From NCBI GenBank assembly GCA_030435675.1, contig CM059625.1:4836001-4900000 (forward strand): a stretch of DNA of 64,000 nucleotides, given 5' to 3'. Each line of letters starts with the position of its first letter. Positions within the stretch are counted from its first letter, which is position 1. Under the pieces are notes generated by a model that saw nothing but the letters and a program-made list of their open reading frames with translations, did not search any database and had not been told where the DNA came from. The stretch is from Steinernema hermaphroditum. Its lineage: Eukaryota; Nematoda; Chromadorea; Rhabditida; Steinernematidae. This document shows positions 12,101 to 25,100 of the stretch, piece after piece. The position numbers and the translations under genes are program-made.

Positions 12101-15100
12101 CATTAAGTTCCGATCACTTTAGATATGTGTGGATCGGAAGTGACGATAGACATGTATGTATTGACATGGACGGCTCCTCTATCCACAATCTCTGAACAAT
12201 ACTTTGAAGAATTTCAACGAGACTACATCACTTACGACTACAACAAAATGTACGAAAGTCAAATATCGTTTCGCATGGAGGACGACGTTTTGGAACGGTC
12301 GAACTATGCTAAGAGCAGTCTGATGGACGACCTCCCTGATAGGGTAAGTGTCACCGTCAGTCAGCAGAGATGGGTCCCGATTCGATACAGTTGAATACCA
12401 ATTGCATCGAATCGCCATCGATCTGGCCATACGGTTGAATCGGTGCCTATCTCTGACCGTCAGTGCACACCTGTTCCTCATTCACTGTCTTTCGTGCATT
12501 TCAGGAGCGTTGTATCATCCTGCAACTGCAGTCTGGTCTAGAGAACCTTATAGAAAGCGAGAGGTTATTGTTCCTGAGCCGTTCAAAAGAGCAAAATGCC
12601 ACAAAAACAAACATAAACGACATCGTTGAGTTTGTAAGAGAAGCTACGGTTAGTAACCATCTACGGGGCTTTATCCTTATTCACTTCTTAGGATGCGTTC
12701 CTGGAAGATTTCACGCTGCTCAGTCCTAACTGTCCTCCATTCGTCAGCGTTCCCTATAAAGAGTTCGACTGCAAATTCGTCATTGACTGGGCTGAGGGAG
12801 TGACCAGACTATGTCGACGTCTCGATGGTCACGTGCTCTGCGCCAACTCCTACCAACTCTCGGCCCTCCCGCGAAGGAAACGCGAAAATCGGCTCTATCT
12901 TTTCTGCGATTCCGTATCGAATGCATCACCATCGTCGGCAAAGCGCAACAGTCACTATCATCGGTTTTTCGAGTGCGAACGTCAAGACGAGTGGATTGGA
13001 GTGGACGAAGAAAGACAGGCTTTGGACGCTCCCAAGGACGAATGCCACCAGTTCAACGACTTCTGGCTCGTTGTGAAGGCAGAGAAGAAAACGCAAAAGA
13101 TAGGTGTCTACTTGTGCCAGCGACACAGTATGGTTAACGACGCCGCATACGATGAATTGTGCGCTTTTGTGAAGAAAAGTGTGAAACAAACGAATCAAGA
13201 TATACTGTTGAAACGACTCCACAGAACCCTTACATGTGATCCACTGTTGGTTGCGCCGTCAAGCTCTGACGAATGCAGCGATAAGCCCGACTCAGTGTGT
13301 AAGTCTTTTCATGGGTTCATTATTATGGACTAACTCTATTTCAGCCTCCGAAGATGGCATCGACATCGTGCCAGATCTTCCAGAACTTGATCCCGACCGT
13401 TTCGAGAACTTCAACAATCGACACTTCGCATGTGAAATGGTGTGGAGTCACTGGTTCGAAATTCATCCACGCTTAATTGACGCGCGCTTCAATGGTGAAT
13501 ACGCGGAAAACTCAATAAACGCCCCAGCAGGTAAAGCGTTTCCTTCTTGAACTTTTCTAAGATCTCTCAATTCATATACAGCTTTCGGTGCGTTGACGAT
13601 GGGTCTCCAACAGCTTGCCGTACTTAATCGCAAGAATCTATTTGTCTTTCTTGACGATGCTGGCAATTTCCACTACTTGCGTCTGCACACTCACAGTAAA
13701 TCTTATCTTGAAACAAGCCCCTCAAGTTCTTCTAAGGTACGCATCATTGCATTGCAGAAGTGCACCATTACAGTGTTACAGGAGTGGCTGATCGAAAACA
13801 TCTCAAGATTCAGAACATCCATTCTCCTATGCGTTTACGGTGTGAATGAGCCAACCGAGCAGATTACGGTTTGTCTGCGTGATGTTCTGCAAAAGCGCTT
13901 GGATCAATGTGTCATGGAAGCGATCGTCTACTCGTTCGCCAAGAATTCTCAAGCTCAGCTGAACATCCCTGACGTCAGCTTCATCCAGCCTGAAGGAAGT
14001 GAACCCTTCAACAAAGTGTACTTCACAATACCGAAGCTCATCGACGAATTCCTCGGTTCCTACGCGTTCTTCTTGAAGCAGCTGCTGCTTACGTTCTCTG
14101 TGACGCCAAGAATTCGCGAACGAAGCGGTTCTTCGCGCAAGTCGTCCACAATAAGTTCATCGGCGTTTATGCCCTATTTGGCAAGAAGCTCGAAAGCAGA
14201 ATTTACACGTATCCAAGATAGTTCGGCGTTCTTTTTGGTTGTGAAGCCGCCTGAGTACGGTTCGCGGAACGTGGGCGTCGCGTTGATTGATATATCGTTT
14301 GTGAAACCCGATGGCAATCCCAAAGAGCTTCCAAATCCACCGAAAATGTCGATGTCGACGCGCCGCATCTATCCAGCCACAGGCGGTGCAGCTGGCAATC
14401 GTGGTCGATTGTCACAAGAGCTAACAAAGACGTCGACGGTTGCATCTCTGAGCGACATGAAGTTTGCGGGTGTGGACACCCTTGTCCAGTGCGCAATTTG
14501 GCAGGTCGGAGATGTTGGTCTGCAAGAGCTGCAGGAAAAAGTTAGAGTCTCTGTTCAACAGGTATGGTTTTAGGTCATGTAAACATGAGGTAGATGACTT
14601 TCGCAATACACAAGGTGTCAGAAATTCACGTAATTTTTTCTGTATTCCAGGCACTGTGCGATATGGTCACAGAGTACGGTCTACTATCCAACTTCCTCTT
14701 CGATTCAAACCATACGCCCTTCAGTCCAGGATATAGAAACGTCGACAGTCCACGTGCAACTACAGGCAAGTGCACGTTCAAGTGCATGATAACCAATGCC
14801 ACTACAGAGCACCAGCGTCATCACTCGTCTGAACAGAATCATCATGCATCTCCGGTTCAGCTTCTACCTAAACGGTCATCTTCAGGTTCCGCTAGTCCTG
14901 CTAATCCAAGTTTGGGCCAGCTGCAGCGCGCCTCTACGGCCAGCATGTTTCCGTTCAACGGGACCGCTCACTCTCACTCTCAGCCATCCACTCATCCGCC
15001 GTCTGTATGCGGCGACTTCGAACACAGAACATCGGATGGCGAGGAAAGCGATCGTGTGATGGGCGGAGGATTCGCGAAGACGGGTGGCGCTAAGCTGCAA

Positions 15101-18100
15101 CAGAAAAATTCGCTCGACCACCCGAGACGGAGACCGTCCGGACCGGGAGCAGCCCCCATGGACTGCCTACAAATGAACTTTGTAATCTCGATGGCCGAGT
15201 GGTTTGATCATGTTGTCAAGGAGCTGAGCAAGTTAACAACAGTATGTAAGTCTGTGAGGAAAACTGAATTCTCCTTGGATTGCGACATTGCCGCTTCTAA
15301 GGTTAGACGAAAAGCTGAGCCCCCCTTATAGCAGATTACCTTTTTAGCTCATGCAAGTCATCTACAGGGAGCTTTCGGGTGTGCTCCCTAGAGACACCTT
15401 AACAATCTATCAAAGTCACGAAGCCGATTCTCTTAAGTCAGGAAGACGTTTCCAGCCGATCTCTCCGGAAGATATTGCTGCTTACGAATATGTAAACTCA
15501 AAAATCCGCTCCATTCTGACTGAATGACTCATTTAGCAAGACTTGGGTCGCGTACTCACACATGTCAACGAAACCATTGACATCATTCTTGTTGGATACG
15601 AGAAGATGCATTACAACCTCCGAGAGCTCCACCCTACTCACCCTACTGCGCCCGACAATGTTCAGTCAGTCCAGGACGCAGGTAAGTATTAACAATGTAT
15701 AAGCATAGTACATTTTACGTGACATTTCTTAGAAGCATATCAAATGCACATGCCAGAGGTTGACAGAAATATTCCTCGACAGCGATTGCTCTACTTAATT
15801 ATCTCAGGAGAAACGGTATTTTTTGTACCTTTATGTGTACTTGATACATAACTCTCAATTATTCAGCTCACCCTATACATGTATAACTATGTCGACGAAA
15901 TTGTGTCAAGCGTGGAGAAGGTCGTCACAACGGCTGTCTCGTGGATCAATGCACGCTCATGGCTTCTTCGCGGAATCGGTCAGCAAAAGATGGGTATCTA
16001 CCACCTAAACTCCATCAAGAAATCAGTAATATTACACGTGCAAGACAGAATAGAACCTATTTTTAAGGAAACGCACGACAATCCGTATATGCGGCTGACA
16101 TGGATGGATCCGAAACTGCTTGTCGAATGTGACTATCCGAAGCCATCCATGACAAACATGACTATTAGACCTAGTATACCCCATGCAGAAGCTCAGATCT
16201 ACTTCAGGACATACAGGAACTCAGGTGACTCGATGCACACACAACAAGCGTGAAGTGCTGTCTATTTCAGAACTCTGCTTTGCACCAAGGAACCTTGACG
16301 AGAATTCCATTTTCTACGGTCAAACGGCACAAATGCTAGAGCTGCGGTCCGAACTGTTAACCGGCATTCAGAAGCGGCAATACCTGGCTGGAGTTCACCG
16401 AGATATGCTGGCTGGAAGCTTTGAAGACATAGAAGTACGTCGTTAAGAGGAGCATACATGCCTATTTATGTATTGTGCCTCGTTTAGGACGAAGTGTTCC
16501 GAGAGTTCATGACTCGTTCACGCGATGTGCACTTTGTCAAAACCCCGATTCTACTGCTGAAAAGCTGGCGTCTTCGCATAGGAGAAATTCGTGCTGCCGG
16601 CAATGTAATGCAGTCGTACGCTAAGAGGAAAATGAGTATCGCTCGGAGCAATGTTTCGTCGGCATCGACCGGAACAAAACTCGGATTTCGCAAACCGTAC
16701 GGCACCATGTTCAAGACAGGCATAAACTGGAGTTCTTTCAGATGCGTCCGTAAACGTACAAGTCAGTGTGAGGAGGAGCCAGCGATGTTCCGTATCCAGT
16801 ACATGCTCCTGAAGGATTACGTAGAATATCTGAAATCCTGCAAGTTCCGCATCTTACGGATACAGGACAAGACAGAAATGTGCGTGCATTTTGAGTTTGA
16901 GGAAGATTGAAAACATTTTGCGCCTTTCAGAAAGACATGTTGCGAAATCGTCAACGGCGAGCTCGTCTTTCACCCTGAGATACCGATTGCTCCTGTATTT
17001 TGGATGTATCGACCTCTTGACTGTGGAATTATCTTCTGCAATCTTTCCTTCTTGAAGCCGTACTTCGGTGTACGCTTCTTTATTTGGAATTCTCACACAG
17101 AGGACCACTGCAACAACGGTTCTGCCGCCGATGGTCAGTCGAGCGATGGCGATGAACATGACGATGAATCGCTGCTACGACTGGAACATTTCAAGAACTT
17201 GATCATTTCGAAATCGCACGTTCACTCGTTCACCTATGACTTCCATTTGAGGACCATCGCAATGTATCTGATGGGCAAGGATGAGCATGGACTCTTTAGT
17301 ACCGGATTTGATGCGGAAGGATTCCTAACGGACTTCCTTAAATACTACGAAGGAAGACCTCCGAACGCGCGAAATTGTGTATATGAAGGTTGGTGCACAA
17401 TACACAGCACACAAGATATCGGCCCATCTAATCCTTCTTCGTTTCCAATCATGCACATAACCATTTTTTTCAGACCAAGTAAAGTACGAACAAATAGTTA
17501 CGAGAAGCGAGATATCGGACTTCTTCTTAAACGAGAAACTGGCCGTTTGCCGCAAAGATCAGTGGAGGATTATGAAGCTTAGGGTACGCAGTTTTGAGCA
17601 TCCAACAGTGCCATTATCCAATGATTCTTGTAGGCCCGATCTGTTCCGAACAACGACTCTTACATGCTGATCGCACGCGAAGAACAAGAGTTCTGCAATG
17701 AGCAGTACGGTACTGTCCGAGTTGTCATACTGGATCGTTCTCATGAACACCGTGATCGGCCGCATCAAAACATCGTTCTGAAGTTCTATGTTGTCCTAAT
17801 TTCGGAGTCAGTCTTCCCGATGGCCGACGCCTATTTGGAAGGATCGATGGAACCTCAGCTAGGCGAGTTCAAAACGTTGGAATCGTACCCAGAAGAGGAA
17901 GAAGACGAATTCGATCCGACAGACGATGACTTATTCTCGTCGCGAACGGACGATCTTATGACGACATCTGTCTTCAACCATTCCGATAACTCTCAAACCC
18001 CAGTTCGGAGGCGATTCTGCAGTGGCGATACGGTGCTCATGAATGCTAGGAAACGAAAGAACAGCATGGCGAGACGACGAACCTCCACGGACGCCGAAGC

Positions 18101-19174
18101 TCTGCGTGGTCACTCGGGAGATATCATGACGTCATCAGATTCTGATTTAACTAGCGCCGGCAAACGACACACCAAACTGGACTTTTATGATGGTGATCTC
18201 TCACCAGCAACATCTAAGCTCTCGATTCAAAAAATTCCTCCACGACGACACAGGAGATCGCAGAATCGTAGGGAATTAGATTTGTTGATTAATTCAATGG
18301 ATATTTCTATAGGTCATGACCGCGAGAGACACTCGATTGTCGCCCGCGAACAAGTGACTTACATTCACTATGTGAGTCCACGGCAGCAGATGCTCCAAGG
18401 ATTTCTGGGAGATACGGTACTTCACTGCAAGCGAGCGTTGCAGAAGTGGTTGGATGAAGCGGACTGGTACTGTCGACGGGATAAGCTCTGGACTTCGTTG
18501 TTTTCTTCTACTGTCGACAACGCGAGGGTGATGAGCAATTCGATCGTGGGACCGGGACGACTGTAAGTTTCATCAATTACAATCCCAATTTGAATGTTTC
18601 GGTGCCTTGTTTTCAATGATAATACCGTCCATTTCAGCGAACTCACCCTGAGTCGCGAAGAAAACCGACCTACCGTACGTCAAGTAACAAACACGGAAAT
18701 GTCGCCGAACGAGTTCGAAACTCTAATGAACATGGCCGCGGTGGATTCGCTCGCCGGCGAAGTTCCCGACCTATGCAACATTCTCAGCAAAGCCGACCAT
18801 CTCAGCATTTTCAAATACGTCGTCGACTACTTCGGCGACCGATGTCGTTTCTTCGATCATGTCAAAAAGTTTCTTCTCATCATTGACCCGAACAACGTGC
18901 AGACGGTGGCCGTTCTTCTGCGATACGATCCGAAGAAGAAGCTGCTCGAGCTGCTGACGATGCATAAGGATCGTGACATGGTCAGCGAGGCGTATGCCGA
19001 AAAATTCAAGAACGACGAGCTGACGCTCATTCACGAGGTATAACACGTCGGCCGTGTGTGAAATATTCACGTGTTTTTCTGCAGGTATCTACGTGCCTAA
19101 TGTCCTACATCTGGGCGGACCTCCTTCAAAGCCCCCTTTCTACGGGTTCGAAACGAGGCAATAAGTCCTCATAA
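6172..19174 (+). CDS. szt2: SZT2 homologue, KICSTOR complex scaffold
   Basis: Thirty-five exons join with continuous phase to about 3,482 aa, close to human SZT2 (about 3,430). Exons: 6172-6354, 6492-6731, 6918-7322, 7506-7759, 7806-8087, 8139-8411, 8568-8828, 8876-9128, 9176-9438, 9484-9751, 9795-10032, 10078-10233, 10436-10765, 10809-10967, 11016-11146, 11194-11441, 11586-11809, 11855-12073, 12123-12343, 12505-12648, 12692-13298, 13345-13530, 13582-14561, 14651-15301, 15348-15491, 15537-15681, 15733-15815, 15867-16224, 16271-16434, 16488-16879, 16931-17388, 17474-17583, 17634-18562, 18638-19037, 19085-19174. The N-terminus (VFLFMHPTVRISRNIRALWF) and C-terminus (LTMHKDRDMVSEAYAEKF) match the family. 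Acidic low-complexity loops lie near residues 1230-1460 and in exon 33; a Ser/His/Pro-rich loop is in exon 24. Family role: SZT2 bridges KICSTOR (KPTN, ITFG2, C12orf66) to GATOR1 on lysosomes and restrains TORC1 when amino acids are low. No frameshift or stop is seen. Some small-exon junctions could shift by a few codons. Confidence 0.95.
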
Positions 19175-22100
19175 CGTTGCCTTTAATGCTTAGCATATGT
19201 ATGTAAACGACAAGCGGGATTTTCAAGAATGCTCAATGTATCTTTCACACTGTACAAACACTCTATTAGCTCACTTACTCAACTCACCATACACATTGTT
19301 TTATTTGTTATACTGTTTGTTGTTGTCTTTATCTTCGCTAGTCACGACCTTTTTTGCGCCTTATATGTTCATGCCAGTCACCTCAAAAATAAATCCTGTG
19401 ATGCTAATGGGATCTTGTGCATTTTTGGAAATCAAAACTTGCTGACCACTTAAGGGAAGACTTAAAGTGGTAGACGGATATTGACGTTAAGACGTGTCAA
19501 AATTGTCAATTTAGGCGTGAAGAAAAAAGTCCGTTTCCTGTCATATGCGGAATTTCCACTGCGACAAGGACACTACTGGTCGACTTCGGAATTTTTCATG
19601 CGTACCACCACGATTTTGGCTTATTTTCGTAGTGTATCCGCATAGTCATCTTAGATTACAAGGCACATATTTTGCATTAACGCTAACCTTTTAATCAAAA
19701 ACGTATTCTTCATAAAAAAGGACATAATAATAACTCATCGTAACGCGTGCCAGGCTACGGAATTACTAACGAAAGAGCACAACATGTTTTTTGACGTATT
19801 CCGCGTTCTTCGTTTCGTGAACGGGGGAGGAGGGAAGGAGAAGAAGCGTGATATCGAGCGTCATAGCTAAGTGGATAATCCACTTAATTCACATGGATAT
19901 ACGCGATGCTATTACCCAGATGTCAGGTCCAAATGGAAGATTATGTTTTTAGGTTGTAGTTGACGCAGCTATGTCGGAAGTGATGGGATGCTGGATGTCA
20001 GGGGTACGGTAAGTGACTTTTTCATTTTCTCACCAATACGACAGAGTTCCAAAGAAAGGGCGTATTTTCCGTTGAGTTGAGGGCTGCATTGTTAGGCCGT
20101 TTGGCAGCTAAGTGTGCTCGTTGCCATGTCGCCCGCAGAAGCGTTTTTTGCAGAATATTTTGCATGGCAGCGCCCCTTGATGTGTTCCCGTTTTCATCGT
20201 TATGTTGAGTAAATAGTCGTCCGCTTACCGTGCGTTCTTGGAAGAAAGCCCCTGTTCTGAGCGAATTTCATATTGGCTAATCTTGCAGTGACACTTATAT
20301 TTAGATCGTTTTAAGTGCTTCACATTCCGAATTTGGCGATGGCGCCCATTCAAGCACGACATTAGTGCTGTCCTTTGAACAGCGATACATGAACTTTTAT
20401 TTTTAACCTCATCGTAAAGTGATGACGACATAAGTTATTTCCATATTTAACAAATCTGAAGTATCCATCAAAGCGATCATAATTGTCTCTATGGAAGGCG
20501 AATGGTGTGCCATGCAAATAACAAATTTTAAATATACTTTCATAAAGCGTTCGTAGCGTCTTTCCCATGTAATCATCTTAGATTACAAGGCGGTTATCGA
20601 TGAGGCTGTGTTCGTTAAGTCGCTTTGTAAAGGAGGTGAAAGGCTGTTCCCAAATTAGCCGGTTCATGATCAGTCATTGGCAAGTAAACTAAAAAGCACC
20701 ATTAATTGACGGCTCTCCCTTTTTCAATACGACGAGTACTCGCTTTTTTATCCCATCCATTTCAACCTAATCATCGTTCCATAAAATTTCAAATTAAAAA
20801 TGGACATTAGCCTGTTGTCGTTGCTCATATCCTATCCCCATGTCACTCGGCTTTGGGAACTAATTACCGATGTTACATTTTCCGAGAAGAACCCGCCAAT
20901 GACATCAAAGAGCACGAAGTGTGGGCGAAAGTCGGATTCGTTCAAAAAAAAGTGCATTTGATAAATCGCGCCAATTGCACTTTTTTGAACTGTCCAGATA
21001 AGATATAGATAGTCTCTTAGGAACAGATCGCGTCCACCCACTTAGCGAATAATCTGATTTAAAGTAGAGAAATAAATTAAAGACGAGACACTTCACAGAG
21101 GAAACGGGATAATGACGTCGAGTTGTGTCCAGGGCCGGATGTCCTTTTGGGGATCTATCGAAACGGGCAAACGATAGAGAGGCCACTCAAGTGCGCATTG
21201 GTTATCTTTGGCGCCGTTTTCGTCTCTTTATCTGTCATTGGCGGTCGCCAAGCTGGCGTTTAAACGAATATATCGACTAGCAATAGAAAGGAAAGTGTTT
21301 TCGAGCGACGATCTTATATACATAATAAACGAGATCGAAGAGCCATTTCGAATCTCCGAAGAGTCCGAAGAGATTGTTCTTTCGAAGTGGCTGCGGCCAA
21401 ATTTGGCGACGAATTAGTGTAGTGGCCGGTGGTCGCCGGAAATGCTAATCGAGTAGCCTAGCTGCTGAAGACGGAGCGAGGTTGTAGTCCGTAAAACGGC
21501 GCCGCCGTGGTCTTGCCCGCTTCGCGACTCGATTTCTATGCCTGCGCTTTTTGTTCGCGTTTCTCGCACGCCTTAAGTTGCACCTCGTCTATGATGGTGC
21601 CGGATGAGATTTCAGATGCCGAAGGTGCACACTAGGGTGACCCTCGAGAAGTCGGGATGGAAGTTTCGGTAAGTTAATTAGTTTCTTTTTGTAAAAAAGG
21701 TTGACCAAAGATCAAAGAAGAAAAGAGCATTCTTGTAATTATCAATCACATCGTAGTTGTAATAAATCACTGTGAAGTTCACCATCGTGACAAATGCAAC
21801 ATGTGATTCGAAGACGATACGTATCTTTAACAGGAGCAAGAGCACGTGATTCAACCGTTTTTGAAAACAAGTTGATGAACGACCAAAAGACACATTTCAT
21901 GGATAGAGAGAAGAGGGTGCCTACTTCATATGTTGACGGTGTGAAGCGGTAAAAGGTTTGCATTTATGGCCTACTCATCCCATGTACAATTCATTGGCTC
22001 ATTCACTAAAGGAATATAAGGTGATACAATGGGAACGTAGACCAATTGCTACTATCATATACGATATAAATCTGTGCAACAATGAAGTCGATTATATTGG

Positions 22101-25100
22101 GTGGAGGCTGACCAATTTGGAGTAGGTTGCACTATCAAAACGAAGCACTTTGTAGTGCAATACAGTACAAAAAACCACGATTATATTGGGTGGACGCTTC
22201 ACTTCCGCAAACATCACTATGAAAGCCTTCTAGGGTCCTATTAATAGACCTCTTGGGGCCCTTTTTTAAAAGAAAGAACATTAAAGACCGTGAATCAAGC
22301 AGGGCTATTCTGGCCGACAAAGTGTGTGAATCTATGACATTGTTCCAGTGAAGCATTTTCTTAATTTCAAACAGGTAATAGGTAATCTCCTCTCGCGAAC
22401 CTTTCTGTTAAAATCGTGAAGAACAATTAGGGTTTTTAGTTCCTTGATCAACCGCAACTCGCTGATCAAAAAAGGCGGTTATATTCTGAGGTTACTCCCA
22501 CGAAAATGGACGTGATGCTTGGATATCAATGGTCAGTAGAAAAATCGTTCATAAAACGGTTTGCGATATGCGCAAATATCGAAATGTTCGCAATGTAAGA
22601 GTAGCAAAAAATTTGCAGATGTTCATGCTATTCGGCCGGAGGCGACGATCTGTCGGGTCCGTCTTCTCCGGCTTGTCGTTACAGCTGTCTAGAACTGCCG
22701 GATTTGCGGAATTCTCGATGATCTTTCAATGATCTCTCACGCGGAGCGCCGTCGGGTAACTGGTGGCAGTTGTCGGGTTGGGGGTGCAAATGGAACATGA
22801 CTAATGAGTCGTTTCCGGCAGCGTGCCTGTGTCAGTTTTGTCGAGTAATTAAAGGGATTATCGCGACTTGGCGGTCGCCGGCCGACGAGCGCCGGATTGA
22901 CCGAACCCGCGGCGCGCTTCGTTAGCCGAAGCCCCGAGTAATCACCGGAGGAATTAATCGGCGACCCTTCTCAGCTGCCGCGTGCGAACGAACCTGAGGG
23001 CAGCCGAGCTTGCGTGGAAGGGGTTCGTCTCCGCTGGCCGCCTCAGTCTTTTGTTCTATGACGGCGGTGATGTAATATCTTTTAGTCATTAGATGTTTCC
23101 CTCACGGCAATTGAAATGCGATGTAGGGGTGGAGGGTGGATGGTGCTCGTCTCACTTATCTCCGTCCTCTTCTGTATTGTGCTCGATATATTCACGCGGC
23201 AAGTTAATTTGCGCGTGCGCGGGAGCGCCATCTACTCCGCTCCTTTGCTCCGTCGACGCCGCGGTTCACTCGCCCTTCTGCTCTCGGTCGTCAACGGCGA
23301 CATCCTCCTTGATCGCCATTCCAATTATCAGCCGTCGATCCGCGCGTTGTCGTCCGAAATCTGAGAAAACATGCTAGACGATTGGTCAACAACGCTGACA
23401 AGGTAAGAGGGTGCCCCGGCAGCACCGTATGTCCCCTTGTGGGAGGCCACCCCTCAAAACGCTTAAAGTCAATCGGGTGTATCAACTGAAATATTTCATA
23501 TGGAGGAGGTCCTTAATATGGAAATGGGCATGAGATGAAGGTGGCCATAAAGGATGCATAATCGATTGCTCATATGCGTTAGGCTCCCTTAGCAGCCGGA
23601 GCCTTTTATATCATTTGCATAATTTCCAAAAAAGGGCTGGCGAGGAGATGAGGCGTAAGTGGGTGAGCGCCGGTTGATGAACCCTTAACCTGCCGCTGCT
23701 GCTGATGCTGCTGCTGTCAAAATAGCAAAGATGCCTTTACACATGTGAGGGCTTTCGAGTATTCAATGCTGCGCTCATCGGAACGTTTTCAGGCGCCTCG
23801 AACAGGTGCTACACGTCCATCCGGAGAAGTACAGGGCGCGGAGCAACCGGAACACTCGGAACAACACGCCCGTCTCACATGTTTCGCAACGGTCGCATTC
23901 AATCGACTATATGTAAGTTGTTTTTCAGTTTCAATGATCTTTACGGTGCTTCGCAAACAACGGCTTCGTAAACAAAGCCTCTGGGGTTGGCAGATAAGCT
24001 CGCTCGGTTCATCAGTTGCTAGGTTGTAATGTCCCAGGAGAAGCGACGCAGCGTTCCGCTTATAGTTTTCACTCAGCGCCCAATACCGCTGGATTCGTCG
24101 TCGTCGTAAGCCTTTTGTCATGTTTAGCACTGCTAACAGTCATTTATCACTTTGACATCTGTAGCTTCTAATGGCCTCTCCCGGATCAGCTGAGATCGGC
24201 GGATCTGTTTTGATTAGTATCAGATTTCGCTAAGGGGTTTTGACAGAAAGTTGCGTCTAGACGAAATAATAGCTTGTTAAACACGCATATAACCTCAGCA
24301 TCGAAACTCGGACAGGCTACCATTTCACGTCGCATCGAACGTTTTGTTATGTTCTCAATTTTTCGATGGAACAGGTGAGCTTAGTAGCTAGAATAGGATA
24401 AATCGATGCAACACTATAACTGGGTGGACCAAGACTGCTTGTGATTTTACCTCTATATCGTAGGCGCCATTTTTTTACTACTGACTAAGCTTCCTTTTTT
24501 GGACAATACGCGGTTGAAGACACTTTGTTTTTTCTATGTCCGTCGTGGATTCTTCGCCGTTAATCGCTTTACCCAGACACAGCCGATCCCCCGCCTTTTA
24601 ATCATCGATAATTACCTACTTTAATTAAATTAATCAACCATTTGTGCCGGCGGGAATTGAGTGGGCCGCGGCAACAATCTTTAATCATTGCGAATCATAT
24701 AAAAGCCAGCAGTAATGAATCAATCACATTGGCGGATAAACAATCAATCAAGTACAGTGAAATCAGTGAATGAGGGGGCGTTTTTGTGACTTTCCAGGCG
24801 CGCAAAGAATTTTTTGCACCGTTTGATGAATGCTTTGCAATGATAGTCAATTTGGAGCCGCCGAAACGTTGCATGCAGATGAGTCAGTTTCGGCGAATGA
24901 GCGATAAATCAACAGAATTAGTGAGCACGGAAAGGGCGGAACACCTTGGTTACTGGCTATGGTGATTTTGAAAGGGATGAGAGTGTGCTTTTCCTTGACT
25001 TTTTGATGAATATAGGAAGGTTGTCTCATTTCAATGACCGCTAAGTAACGTAAGCAGATTCACTGTACACAAAGTTATCAGTTAAGATTTCATTATTTAA

